In this document: positions 7,752-16,519 of the stretch, in pieces
Position numbering within the stretch: position 1 is the first letter of the stretch
Layout of the letters: each line of letters begins with the position of its first letter
NCBI RefSeq assembly: GCF_028200735.1
Contig: NZ_JAQKPV010000004.1
Location: 1-64,000 of the forward strand
Direction of reading: 5' to 3'
Source: Streptomyces sp. ACA25
GTDB taxonomy: Bacteria; Actinomycetota; Actinomycetes; Streptomycetales; Streptomycetaceae
Length of the DNA stretch: 64,000 bases
Program-made: the position numbers and the translations under genes
Notes under the pieces: generated by a model
Told to the model about the DNA's origin: nothing
What the model saw: only the letters and a program-made list of their open reading frames with translations
The model's database searches: none

Positions 7752-9086
7752 TCAGTCTGCCAGGGCGTTCTCGATCGAGCGGACCGTGTTGTCCCAGGCG
7801 TCGTCAGCCGACTCGCCCTGCTGCTCGATCTGGACGAGGCCGTCGGTCAGGGCCTCCCGGATGGTCTGGTCCCGGGCGCCGATGGTGCTCATCGGGATGC
7901 CCTGGGCCGCATCGGAGAAGATCTGGCCGATGGGCGCGGCGTTGAAGTACTCGTGCGTGGTGTCCGCGACCTCGGGCGACTCCTGCGCGGTGGCGGAGCT
8001 GGGGAAGTTGCCCTGCGTGGCGAAGAGCGCGGTCTGCTGCTCCGGAGCGGTCAGCCAGGCGGCGAGCTTGACGGCCTCTTCCTGGTGCTGCGAGGCCTCG
8101 GGCACCGCGAGGAAGGAGCCTCCCCAGTTCGAGGGGAGCGGGGCGGAGGTGACGTCCCAGTTGCCCTCGCCGTCGGCGCCGGACTTGTCCTGGATGTAGC
8201 CGAGCATCCAGGCGGGGCAGGAGACGGTGGCGAAGTCACCGTTGGCGAAGGAGCGGTTCCACTCCTCCGAGAACTGGTCCTGCTGGGCGCTCATCTCGGC
8301 CTCGGCGACCTGCACGCTGAGGTCCCACGCGGTCTGGACGGCCTCGCTGTCCTGGTAGATGACCTCGCCCTCGGCGTTGTACATCTTCTCGGAGTAGCCG
8401 TTGAGGACCGCGTTGAACATGCCGCCGGAGGAGTCCACGAAGGCGACGTCACCCGGAGTGCCGGCCATGAAGTCCTGGCCGACCTCGATGTACTCTTCCC
8501 AGCCGCCCTCCCACAGCGCGCCGACCTCGTCGCGGTCGGTGGGCAGCCCCGCCTCCTCGAAGCGGTCGGTGCGGTAGCAGATCGCCATCGGGCCGATGTC
8601 GGTGCCGAAGCCGATGGTGCGGCCGTCGGCGCTGGTGGCCTGGCCGACCTTCCAGTCCACGAAGTGGCTCAGGTCCGCGTCGGTCTCGTTGAGGTCCACC
8701 CAGAACTCACCGAGGTCGTTCGCCATCTCGTAGATGTTGTCGACTTCGAGCGCCTGGATGTCGTTGAGCCCGCTGCCGGTGGGCAGCCGGGTGATCAGCG
8801 CCTGGTAGTAGTCCCGGTTCTCCTGAATGGAGTTCTGCTCGATGGTGACGTGCGGGTTCTCGTCCATGTACTGGTCGTACAGCTCGGTGAAGTCCATCTG
8901 CCCGAAGACGCCGACCTTGAGGGTCACGTCGGACGGGCCGTCGCCGCCGTTGCTGTTGTTGCTGCCGCCGTCGTCGCTTCCGCAAGCGGCGAGCAGCCCG
9001 GCGCTGAGCGCGACCGCCGCACCCGTGGCGATCGCTCGGGTGGTACGGCCGCGCATTCTGCGCGGCCCGTTGGGTGTATGACGCAT
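7752..9086 (-). CDS. cebE: Cellobiose/cellotriose-binding lipoprotein CebE
   Basis: 444 residues from ATG 9086. The frame is open to 9272, but AGGAGGA lies nine bases before this ATG. The signal peptide ends in lipobox LAAC with acylated C35, followed by a Gly/Asn/Ser-rich tether (GSDDGGSNNSNGG). The body is a cluster-type extracellular solute-binding protein of the CUT1 family (residues about 55-440). It would capture cello-oligosaccharides released by the GH6/GH48 enzymes encoded 5-10 kb away and hand them to CebFG. It is the first gene of the cebEFG operon and the main CebR target. Confidence 0.94.
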   Translation of the reverse strand: MRHTPNGPRRMRGRTTRAIATGAAVALSAGLLAACGSDDGGSNNSNGGDGPSDVTLKVGVFGQMDFTELYDQYMDENPHVTIEQNSIQENRDYYQALITRLPTGSGLNDIQALEVDNIYEMANDLGEFWVDLNETDADLSHFVDWKVGQATSADGRTIGFGTDIGPMAICYRTDRFEEAGLPTDRDEVGALWEGGWEEYIEVGQDFMAGTPGDVAFVDSSGGMFNAVLNGYSEKMYNAEGEVIYQDSEAVQTAWDLSVQVAEAEMSAQQDQFSEEWNRSFANGDFATVSCPAWMLGYIQDKSGADGEGNWDVTSAPLPSNWGGSFLAVPEASQHQEEAVKLAAWLTAPEQQTALFATQGNFPSSATAQESPEVADTTHEYFNAAPIGQIFSDAAQGIPMSTIGARDQTIREALTDGLVQIEQQGESADDAWDNTVRSIENALAD

Positions 9087-9199
9087 GTGGTCGTCCTCCT
9101 GGCGCACTGACGTTGCCTTCCCGGCCGTTCTGCGGCGCGTGGGGGTGTGAAACATCGCCCGGGCTCGGAACGTATCGGTTGTGTAGGGTTTAGGGCGGA

Positions 9200-9213
9200 T
9201 GGGAGCGCTCCCA
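9200..9213. promoter_or_regulatory. CebR operator in the cebR-cebE intergenic region
   Basis: A perfect 14-bp palindrome, TGGGAGCGCTCCCA, identical to the established CebR box. It lies 114 bases upstream of the cebE start and 112 bases upstream of the cebR start, so it can control both. Relative to the suggested cebE promoter it falls just downstream of the transcription start. Confidence 0.93.
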
Positions 9214-9228
9214 AACGTGATGGTCTGA

Positions 9229-9257
9229 AGATTCCCCGAGCGTTCGACGAGTGTCAA
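9229..9257 (-). promoter_or_regulatory. Likely cebE promoter
   Basis: On the minus strand a perfect TTGACA (9257-9252) is followed after 17 bases by GAATCT (9234-9229), giving a predicted start near 9222. The CebR operator would then cover about +10 to +23. The -10 is weak, so this is a reading from pattern only. Confidence 0.45.
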
Positions 9258-9324
9258 GCCGTAGGGCTGCACCTACGCACATCCGTGATGTAGTTGGATC
9301 CTGGGGCGACAACGGGAGGAACCC

Positions 9325-10362
9325 ATGACAGTGCTGAGGCGCGGCGCCGGCCGCGACGGGAGACCTACACTCGAGCAGGTCGCGCACCGCGCCGGGGTGG
9401 GTCGCGGCACCGTGTCCCGGGTGATCAACGGCTCCCCCCGGGTCAGCGACCGGACCCGGGCCGCTGTCGAACAGGCAATCGCCGACCTCGGTTACGTACC
9501 GCACCGCGCCGCACGCGCCCTGGCAGCGAACCGGGCCGACGCCATCGCGCTCGTGGTCCCCGAGCCGGAGGCCCGGCTCTTCGCCGAGCCCTACTTCTCC
9601 GCCATCATCCGCGGGGTCAGCGCCGAGCTGGCCGATACCGACATCCAGCTGCTGCTCACCCTGAGCCGTACCCCGAAGGAGCGGCAGCGCTTCGCACAGT
9701 ACGCGGCCAGCCACCGCGTGGACGGGGTGCTCCTGGTCTCCGTGCACGGCGAGGACCCGCTGCCGGACCAGCTCTCCGAACACGGCATTCCGGCAGTGAT
9801 GAACGGCCGGCGGTCGGCCGACGAATCCTTTCCGCACGTGGACTGCGACAACCTCGGAGGCGCGCAGGTCGCCGTGGAGCACCTGCTGGGCCGGGGGCGC
9901 ACCCTGGTGGCGACGATCACCGGCCCCCGTGACATGTACGCTGCGCGCTGCCGGCTCGACGGTTACCAGGAGGCGCTGCGGGCGGCCGGCCGGGACGGTG
10001 ACGGAGACCTCGTCGTGCACGGTGACTTCACCGAGGAGAGCGGCTACGCCGCGATGCGTGAGCTGCTGCGGCGCAGGCCGGCGCTGGACGCGGTGTTCTG
10101 CGCCTCGGACCTGATGGCCGCAGGCGCCCGGCGCGCACTGCGCGAAGCCGGCCGTTCGGTTCCGGACGATGTGGCGCTCGTCGGATTCGACGACTCCGCC
10201 ATCGCCCGCCACATGGAACCGGCGCTGACCAGCGTCCGGCAGCCGATGGAAGGCATGGGCCGGGCCATGACGCGGGCCCTGCTGGCTCAGCTCAACGGTG
10301 GGACGGCCGACCGGGTACAGCAGGTTCTGCCGACCGAGCTCATCCGGCGCGCCTCCTCCTGA
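9325..10362 (+). CDS. cebR: LacI-family cellulose-utilisation repressor CebR
   Basis: 345 residues. The LacI helix-turn-helix occupies about residues 14-36 (LEQVAHRAGVGRGTVSRVIN), with the hinge helix near ARALAANRADAIALVVPE, then a periplasmic-binding-type effector domain ending at VGFDDSAIARHMEPALTSVRQP. GGGAGGAAC precedes the ATG. It is divergent from cebE with a perfect CebR operator between them. Known CebR proteins release DNA on binding cellobiose or cellotriose. The four matching boxes in the window define its likely local regulon: cebEFG, bglC, and the GH6 and GH48 genes. Confidence 0.94.
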   Translation: MTVLRRGAGRDGRPTLEQVAHRAGVGRGTVSRVINGSPRVSDRTRAAVEQAIADLGYVPHRAARALAANRADAIALVVPEPEARLFAEPYFSAIIRGVSAELADTDIQLLLTLSRTPKERQRFAQYAASHRVDGVLLVSVHGEDPLPDQLSEHGIPAVMNGRRSADESFPHVDCDNLGGAQVAVEHLLGRGRTLVATITGPRDMYAARCRLDGYQEALRAAGRDGDGDLVVHGDFTEESGYAAMRELLRRRPALDAVFCASDLMAAGARRALREAGRSVPDDVALVGFDDSAIARHMEPALTSVRQPMEGMGRAMTRALLAQLNGGTADRVQQVLPTELIRRASS

Positions 10363-10634
10363 CCACGACCCCGCGGCCCTGTCCGGGCAGCGTGCGGACC
10401 TGAGGACGCTGCTCCGCCGGCGGCCCGCCCGCAGCACCGCCGGTGTTCCGCTCCGGTCGCCCGGACCGGCCCTGCGGGCGGGCATCCGCGCCGGGGCGCA
10501 CCCACCGGTGCCCGGACGGGACGGCAGCCGGTGTCCGTTCCGGCAGCCGCGCGGCCGTGCGGGAAACGGCCGGTTACCGCCCCCGGTTGCCGCATCCTCC
10601 CCACAGCGCCGTTCCGTGCGTCTAGGGTCCTGGC

Positions 10635-11693
10635 ATGGCTGTGCTACAACTCTGCGAACCTGGTGCTCTGGACATCCGCCGTCCGCTCCCGGGCCGGGCC
10701 GCCGTCCCGCAGCGGGTGCTGAGCGTCGCGGCCTCGCAGGAGCTCGGCCGCATCGCCGTCGCCACCTCAGCCCCGTGGTTCCCCGGTATGGGAGAGCTGC
10801 TGGTGCTCGAGCCGCGCACCGGCCGGCCTCCGCTGCGGCTGCCGCTTTCCCGGGGCACTTACGGCGCGGTGGTCCGGGACCTGGTGTTCAGCCAGGACGG
10901 GGCAACGCTCACCGCATCACTCGGCGGGGCCGACGAACAGCACGTGGCAAGTCTGGCGCACTGGTCCCTGGACGGGCCGGTCGAGCTGTGGCGCCGCTCC
11001 GCGAGCCGCTCGGGGTGCACGACCGACGGGGACGCGGGCCACGTCCGGCTCGCCGTCAGCCGGGACGGCGGCACGGTCGCGGGCTGCGACCAGAACAGCC
11101 ACAACGTGATCGCGATCGCGGCGGCCAGCGGCCGGCAGCTGTTCAGCGGTGAGGAGGGGGCGCACGCGGCGGCCCCCATCGGAGGCACCGGCGCGATCAC
11201 GGTGGACGCCGAGGGCGCCCGGCTGGCGTTCCGGCTCTCCCGCGACCGTGAGCCCGCTCCCGACGGCGGGGTGGCTGTCCTGGACCTCGCCGACGGCTCC
11301 CACACCACGTACCCCACCGGCATGGGCTGGTGCTGCGGGCTGGCCTTCTGCCCCGACGGAGGGGAGCTCGCGGTGATCGGCATGTCCGCGGGCACAGTCG
11401 TGGCCACGGTGCTCGATCTGGCCGAGGGCCCGGGCCGGCGCGGGCCGTGGACCGAGCTGGGCGAGTTGCCGTGGGAGGCCCGGCAGCAGTGCGTCCGCCC
11501 GGTGTGGAGCGCGAACGGGCCGCGGGTCGCTGTCCGCTCCGGTGACACCGTCACCGTCTGGGACCTCGCCGAGGCCCGGCCGCTGCACTCCGTGGCGGGC
11601 ATGGGGCGGGACACCTCGTGGAACCTCACCCCCGACGGCAGGGCGCTGATCACCGCGAACCCCGAGGGACTGCAGGCGCACTTCCTGGGCTGA
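10635..11693 (+). CDS. Beta-propeller (WD40-like) protein, first of a pair
   Basis: 352 residues with no signal peptide. Several blade-like repeats are visible, of the form strand-x-FSQDGATLTAS, VSRDGGTVAGC, CPDGGELAVIG and TPDGRALITA, each followed by a VWDL or LDL-type strand. The start is supported by TAGGGT at 10623-10628, seven bases before ATG, a leaderless layout. It is followed after 15 bases by a larger protein of the same type, so the two probably form one operon. Such propellers are protein-interaction platforms. No enzyme motif is visible and the partner is unknown. It lies inside the cellulose block but has no CebR box. Confidence 0.75.
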   Translation: MAVLQLCEPGALDIRRPLPGRAAVPQRVLSVAASQELGRIAVATSAPWFPGMGELLVLEPRTGRPPLRLPLSRGTYGAVVRDLVFSQDGATLTASLGGADEQHVASLAHWSLDGPVELWRRSASRSGCTTDGDAGHVRLAVSRDGGTVAGCDQNSHNVIAIAAASGRQLFSGEEGAHAAAPIGGTGAITVDAEGARLAFRLSRDREPAPDGGVAVLDLADGSHTTYPTGMGWCCGLAFCPDGGELAVIGMSAGTVVATVLDLAEGPGRRGPWTELGELPWEARQQCVRPVWSANGPRVAVRSGDTVTVWDLAEARPLHSVAGMGRDTSWNLTPDGRALITANPEGLQAHFLG

Positions 11694-11744
11694 CGCGCCA
11701 CCGACCCGATGCTGGATCGATCCCGGATGGACGAGAACTGCTGC

Positions 11745-14324
11745 ATGACTGACGTTCAGCGCCTTGCCGCTCTGCTGGACTCCCGGCCCAGCAGCGCTGC
11801 CTGGCAGGAAATCTGTCCGCTCCTCGAAGCCTGCGACCCCGGCCTGCTGGACACTCTTGCCCCGAAGGTGCTGAGCTGGCCCGCCGCACAGCGCGAGATG
11901 CCCGACAGCTGGTGGGCCCAGTGGGTCGCCGGCGACATCCGGCCCCATCACGCGCTCGCCGGGACACGCGGCCTCGGACGGCTGGACAGCGTGGAGACGG
12001 GCACCGTCGGACACCCGGTGGAGGACGACTGGGCGGAGGAGGTCTGCGAGGAGGACACCTGCGAGGAGGGCACCTGCGTGGATGACGGCTTCCCGAGCGA
12101 CCCCTCAGGTGCCGGTGCCGCGGCGGGCTCCGGCCATGAGAACGGCGGCCCGGCTGCCCGTGAGGCAGCGGCGTCGTTCTACCACGGTGTCGTCTCGGTC
12201 GGAGCCCCCTCCGGCCTGCGCTGGCTCGCCCTGGGTGGCGGCGCTCCCTCCCCGCACCGCGGAGGTGACCTCGTCCGCTGGGAAACCACCCGGGACGCCC
12301 CGCTGGTCTGGTACGCACAGGGCAGCGAATGCCACGACGAGGCCCACGACCTGCAGATCAGCCCTGACGGCAGCGTGGTTGTCACCGCGATCGAAGGGAG
12401 TTGGCACGCCTGGTCCGCGGAGACCGGCGCTGAGCTCTGGCGGCTGAGCCCGCAGCAGACCGGAAGCGCAGACGCTGCCGGTGACGGCAGCCTGAGCCTG
12501 GACGACCTCGTTCATTTCGCCTTCTCCGCGGACAGCGGCCGCCTCGCCGTCGGCACCGGCAGTTCGGACGTCGTCGCGGTCGTCCAGACCCGCACCGGGG
12601 CGGTGCTGCTGCGCGTCCCTGCCGGGCAGGACGGGTTCGGCCCGGTGGCGCTGGACGCCGCCGGACAGCTCCTCGCCCATGCGGGTCCCACCGGACAGGT
12701 GGTGGTGCGCGACGTCGCCAGCGGTGCCCTGCTGGCCTCCGCCGACACCGGACTCACCTCGGTGGGCGCCCTTGCGATGGCCCCCGACGGCAGTGCCCTG
12801 TTCGTCGTCGGCGGCGCGGTCGGCGGTGTCCCCGAGGCGGCCGGGCTGGCCACCGCGGCCCGCCCCGCCGCCCGCCTGCTCACCTTCGACCCGGCGGCGG
12901 ACCGTCCGGAGCTCACGGCGGGGGAGCTCATCCTGCCGGGAGAGGCACCGGACGGCGTCGACGCGGACTCGCAGCTCGCCGCAATGTCCACCCGCGCGGT
13001 GTGGACCGACGCGGGTCCGTACGCCTTTGTCGGCGCGGACTTCGGCTCCGTGCTGTTCAACGGCTGCGGCCAGGCCCTGTGGGCCGACCCGGCCGCGGCC
13101 GTCGCCGGGTTCACTCCGGACGGCCGGGCGCTCGTCGTGGCGCAGGAGGAGATCACCGTCTGGTTCCTCGCAGGACTGGCACCGCAAGGCGCTCGTGTCC
13201 CGCCGGCACCGCCGCCCGCACCCGGTGACGTGCTTCTCAGCGGCCTGCCCGCAGACCTGACGCCCGGTGGGCCGCCCCCGGGCACCGCCGAGCTGCCCTG
13301 CTCCTACTGGCCGACCCTGCTCGTCGCGGTGACCGACGGGGCCCGCGGTCTGGCCTTCTCGGCGAAGCTCGACCGGATCTCCACCGAGCGCCGCCAGGTG
13401 CTGTGCCGCTGGCCCGGAGCCGGAGCCGGACCCGGAGCCGGTCCGGGGAGCGGCGAGCCGTTGGTGACCCTGCTGCCGTCCGGTCCCGAGGAGGTCACCA
13501 CCGAGCTCTCCGCTCTGGCTTTCGCCCCGCAGGGCGATGTGCTCGCCCGGGCGCTGGTGAGAGACGGCGCCCATCTGCTGCTCAACGACGTGGAGGACGG
13601 CACGGGCCGCTGGCACTACGTCCTCCCGCCCGCAGTGCCGCACGGCCCGGAGGGATTGCTGCTGAGCTTCAGCGCGGACGGGAGCCGGCTGGTCCTCGGT
13701 TCCCGTGCGACCGGCCGGGTGGCCGTGCTCGACACGGTGAGCGGCAAGCCCGTGCGCGAGTTCACCGTGCCGCTCAGGTCCGCCGGGCCCGGGCGGGACG
13801 GACACTCCCTCGACCGGGTGGCGCTCGACCCCGGCGGGGACCGGGTGGCGTACGGCACCCGGGACGGAGCCGGACAGGTGCGCGTGCGTGACGTGGTGAG
13901 CGGCAAGGTGTTGCTGGACGCCCGCCCCGCGCAGCTGCGGCAGATGACCGGCCTGGCCTTCGCCCCCGACGGTGGGCTCCTTGGCGTGGCGGGTTCCACC
14001 CACCATCAGGACGCGGCGCTGTGGACGATTCCGCTGACCGGGGCCGGGCCGGTGGTGACCGAGCCGCGGATCGCGGTGCACGACCTGCCGATGAACGACC
14101 AGCCGGAGGGCACGCTGGTGTGGGCGGAGGCGGGACCACTGGCCTACTTTCCCGGCAGCCACGGCGCCGGGGTGATCTGGGACGCGGTCGCCGGGCGGAT
14201 CCTGGCGGACATCCCCTTCGGGGCGCTGTCCGGCGGGGTGGCGCTCTCCCCGGACGGCCGGACCCTGGTGACCCTCACCCAGTTCGGTGCCCGCCGCTGG
14301 GATCTGGCCCGGGCCGCCCGCTGA
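11745..14324 (+). CDS. Large beta-propeller (WD40-like) protein, second of a pair
   Basis: 859 residues from ATG 11745; in-frame ATGs at 11709 and 11727 are alternatives and none has a good ribosome site. The N-terminal helical domain (about 1-80) contains LLDSRPSSAAWQEICPLLEAC and DSWWAQWVAGD. A short acidic stretch with regularly spaced cysteines follows (CEEDTCEEGTC). The rest (about 130-859) consists of propeller repeats with ISPDGSVVVTA, FSADSGRLAVG, FTPDGRALVVA, FSADGSRLVLG and LSPDGRTLVTL, probably two propellers. It is cytoplasmic by sequence. The function is unknown, and the co-transcribed partner suggests a two-component scaffold. Confidence 0.75.
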   Translation: MTDVQRLAALLDSRPSSAAWQEICPLLEACDPGLLDTLAPKVLSWPAAQREMPDSWWAQWVAGDIRPHHALAGTRGLGRLDSVETGTVGHPVEDDWAEEVCEEDTCEEGTCVDDGFPSDPSGAGAAAGSGHENGGPAAREAAASFYHGVVSVGAPSGLRWLALGGGAPSPHRGGDLVRWETTRDAPLVWYAQGSECHDEAHDLQISPDGSVVVTAIEGSWHAWSAETGAELWRLSPQQTGSADAAGDGSLSLDDLVHFAFSADSGRLAVGTGSSDVVAVVQTRTGAVLLRVPAGQDGFGPVALDAAGQLLAHAGPTGQVVVRDVASGALLASADTGLTSVGALAMAPDGSALFVVGGAVGGVPEAAGLATAARPAARLLTFDPAADRPELTAGELILPGEAPDGVDADSQLAAMSTRAVWTDAGPYAFVGADFGSVLFNGCGQALWADPAAAVAGFTPDGRALVVAQEEITVWFLAGLAPQGARVPPAPPPAPGDVLLSGLPADLTPGGPPPGTAELPCSYWPTLLVAVTDGARGLAFSAKLDRISTERRQVLCRWPGAGAGPGAGPGSGEPLVTLLPSGPEEVTTELSALAFAPQGDVLARALVRDGAHLLLNDVEDGTGRWHYVLPPAVPHGPEGLLLSFSADGSRLVLGSRATGRVAVLDTVSGKPVREFTVPLRSAGPGRDGHSLDRVALDPGGDRVAYGTRDGAGQVRVRDVVSGKVLLDARPAQLRQMTGLAFAPDGGLLGVAGSTHHQDAALWTIPLTGAGPVVTEPRIAVHDLPMNDQPEGTLVWAEAGPLAYFPGSHGAGVIWDAVAGRILADIPFGALSGGVALSPDGRTLVTLTQFGARRWDLARAAR

Positions 14325-14396
14325 GGACGGCCGCCCGGCCGTCCCGCGCACCGCGGCTCCGGCCCCGCCGGCCGGCTGTCACCCGCGTCAGCACGG

Positions 14397-14433
14397 CCGG
14401 AGCCCCGGCCGCACAGGGCGGCCGGGGCTCCGG
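14397..14433. terminator. Strong hairpin terminator between convergent genes
   Basis: A perfect 16-bp stem (14397-14412 with 14418-14433, arms beginning CCGGAGCCCC) closes a 5-base loop ACAGG. It lies between the ends of the propeller operon and the GH6 gene and can act in both directions. Confidence 0.85.
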
Positions 14434-14474
14434 GTCGTACAGGTGACGCTGTCCTCAGATCACCGACCGGGAGG

Positions 14475-16247
14475 TCAGTTCACCGCGGGGTAGGCGTTCG
14501 CCAGCAGCTCCTGGAACTGCGAGGAGAACCAGTGGCCCGCGACCGGAGCGTCGGGCAGTGCGCCGGACATGCTCTCACCGTTGCGGGCGTTGCCCTCGTA
14601 GGTGGGGTCACACATCCGGTCGAAGCCCTTGCCCTCGTCGTTGTCGATCTCCTGGCTGGAGCCGTCGGACTCCCCCGGGGGCTTGATCCACACGTAGGCG
14701 TCGATACCCGTGGCAGGCGCCGCGGTGGGACGCTCACCGAGACCGGCACCGGCCTGGTTGCACCAGTTGCCCTTGTGGATGCGCTGTTCGATCCGGCTGG
14801 AATCGACGTACTCGTCCACGTTGGTCTGCGCACCCGGGCCGGAGGGACGGTTCGGGCCGCCCCAGCCGTTGCGGGAGGTGTCGATCAGCATGCCGAGACT
14901 GCTGTCGAAGCCGATGCTGACCAGTTCCTGGCGCAGCGCCTGGGCGAACGACTGCTCGTCCGCGTAGTTGTTCCAGTCGACCCAGGCCGACTCGCGGACC
15001 GTGACGCCGCCGATGGTGTCCGTGATGCTGAAGTACGGCTCCACGGTGGGGCTGTAGTTGGCGGTGTTGGTGATGAAGCCGTGGACGTCGTTGACCGTGG
15101 CGCCCTCGGCGTTGGCCGCCTCGTGGAAGATCTGCGCGGCCGGGCTGAAGTTGCTGTCCCAGCCGATCCAGCCGTGGTGCGCGGCGTCGATGTAGTTGTA
15201 GACGTTGGGAATGGCACCCAGGGTGGCCAGCGCGTGGCCGACACCCTTCACGTAGTTGCCGTTCGCCAGCATCGTGTCGCACATCTCGGTGGCACCGGGG
15301 TCGTCACCGACGTTGGTGACCAGGTTCGGCAGCGAGTCGATCTCGATCACGGTGACGATGCGCAGGTCCGCGTACTTGTCCTGGTCCAGGATGTCCGCGA
15401 TCGGCGCGATGTACTCGTCCTTGTAGCGGTCGAGCTCGTCCGGGCCCAGCTCACCGTTGGAGGCGAGCGCGGCGCAGTCACGCCCGGGCAGGTTGTAGAT
15501 GACGAGCTGGAAGACGAAGTTCTCGCTTCCCTGGGCCTGGTTGACCGCCTCGTCGAGGTGGTCCTCGAGACCCATGGTGCGGTTTCCGGCCTGGCCCGAA
15601 CCCTCGATGGCCGCGATGCGGTCCATCCAGACGCCGGTGGGCAGGTGCGCGACAGCGTCGCCGCCCGGCTCCGCGGCGGCGTTCGCGGACCACTCCGGGT
15701 TCACGTAGACATCGGCACCGACGTAGGGGTTGTCGACCCGGTCGTGGGGACCTCCGGGGTCACCGGGGTCACCGGGGTCGCCGGGGTCGCCGGGGTCGCC
15801 GGGCTCACCGGTGCAGGACACACCGTTGACGGCGAACGAGGTCGGGGCCGCGTTGGTGCCCGAGTAGGTGAAGTTGGCGCCCGCGCTGACCGAGCCGCCG
15901 CCGGGGATGGTGGAGTTCCAGCCGATGTCGCGGACCGTGACGTTCTGGCCGGATTGCGACCACTGGGCGTTCCAGCCTTGAGAAAGCTGCTGGTTACCGC
16001 TGTAGGAGTAGGTGAGTTCCCAGCCATCGAGGGCGCTGGAACTCTCATTGGTGATCGAGATGTTTGCGGTGAAGCCGGAGCCCCAGTCGTTCGTGCTGTA
16101 GTCGACGGAACAGCCGACTTCAGCGGCGGACGCGGTGCTCTGCATCAGCCCGCCGGTACCGGCTGCGGCGGCCACCATGGCCCCGGTCGCCAATATCGCG
16201 GTGCGACGCCTCAAACGCCGGCGGGGTGGGGGGTTGGTGCGGCTCAT
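14475..16247 (-). CDS. GH6 exocellulase (cellobiohydrolase) with N-terminal CBM2
   Basis: 590 residues from ATG 16247 (AGAGGA upstream); the frame is open further but without a start site. The signal peptide (about 1-42) is Arg-rich and resembles a Tat signal (RRRLRRRTAI). CBM2 follows at about 43-145, bounded by C46 and C145, then a GDP-repeat linker (149-166) and the GH6 catalytic domain (about 171-590). NLPGRDCAA gives D257 and IEIDSLPN gives D304, matching the catalytic aspartates of Thermobifida Cel6B, which this sequence closely resembles. It would release cellobiose from non-reducing ends. It is divergent from the GH48 gene across a region with two CebR boxes. Confidence 0.94.
   Translation of the reverse strand: MSRTNPPPRRRLRRRTAILATGAMVAAAAGTGGLMQSTASAAEVGCSVDYSTNDWGSGFTANISITNESSSALDGWELTYSYSGNQQLSQGWNAQWSQSGQNVTVRDIGWNSTIPGGGSVSAGANFTYSGTNAAPTSFAVNGVSCTGEPGDPGDPGDPGDPGDPGGPHDRVDNPYVGADVYVNPEWSANAAAEPGGDAVAHLPTGVWMDRIAAIEGSGQAGNRTMGLEDHLDEAVNQAQGSENFVFQLVIYNLPGRDCAALASNGELGPDELDRYKDEYIAPIADILDQDKYADLRIVTVIEIDSLPNLVTNVGDDPGATEMCDTMLANGNYVKGVGHALATLGAIPNVYNYIDAAHHGWIGWDSNFSPAAQIFHEAANAEGATVNDVHGFITNTANYSPTVEPYFSITDTIGGVTVRESAWVDWNNYADEQSFAQALRQELVSIGFDSSLGMLIDTSRNGWGGPNRPSGPGAQTNVDEYVDSSRIEQRIHKGNWCNQAGAGLGERPTAAPATGIDAYVWIKPPGESDGSSQEIDNDEGKGFDRMCDPTYEGNARNGESMSGALPDAPVAGHWFSSQFQELLANAYPAVN
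15754..15807. repeat. 9-bp tandem repeat encoding the GH6 linker
   Basis: Six consecutive 9-base units of the form CCGGGGTCA or CCGGGGTCG (last unit CCGGGCTCA) encode Gly-Asp-Pro repeats between CBM2 and the catalytic domain. Such in-frame repeats can change copy number by slippage and so alter linker length. Confidence 0.85.
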
Positions 16248-16298
16248 TGCAGTCCTCTCAAAATGCCACGGTGCGCCGAACGAAAAGCGCCTGACGGG

Positions 16299-16312
16299 TG
16301 GAACCGCTCCCA
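16299..16312. promoter_or_regulatory. CebR-type operator upstream of the GH6 gene
   Basis: TGGAACCGCTCCCA matches the CebR palindrome at 12 of 14 positions. It lies 52 bases upstream of the GH6 start codon. It is weaker than the box at 16443 and may contribute cooperatively or give the GH6 gene a separate control point. Confidence 0.65.
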
Positions 16313-16442
16313 CTGGTTGAAGGGAAGGTAACGCCAAGAGTCGCCTCCCGCCAAGGGGTCGTTCGAGAATTGACGGCTGACCAGGCCTCGGAGCTGAGGT
16401 TGTGTCAAGACTATTGACGCACCCCGGGGTTGCCCTGATCCT

Positions 16443-16456
16443 TGGGAGCGCTCCCA
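16443..16456. promoter_or_regulatory. CebR operator upstream of the GH48 gene
   Basis: A perfect TGGGAGCGCTCCCA palindrome 64 bases upstream of the GH48 start. A TTGACG hexamer at 16414-16419 with a poor -10 just before the box suggests that the operator sits at or just after the transcription start. Confidence 0.93.
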
Positions 16457-16519
16457 CTGGTTTCCGTGAACACGTCAGATGTAACACCCCCGCACCTCGG
16501 CTGCAAGGAGGACTCGCGC

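Noticed and set aside
15754..15807. CRISPR-like or satellite repeat
   Set aside because: The repeats are 9-bp in-frame units without spacers that encode the Gly-Asp-Pro linker of the GH6 enzyme.
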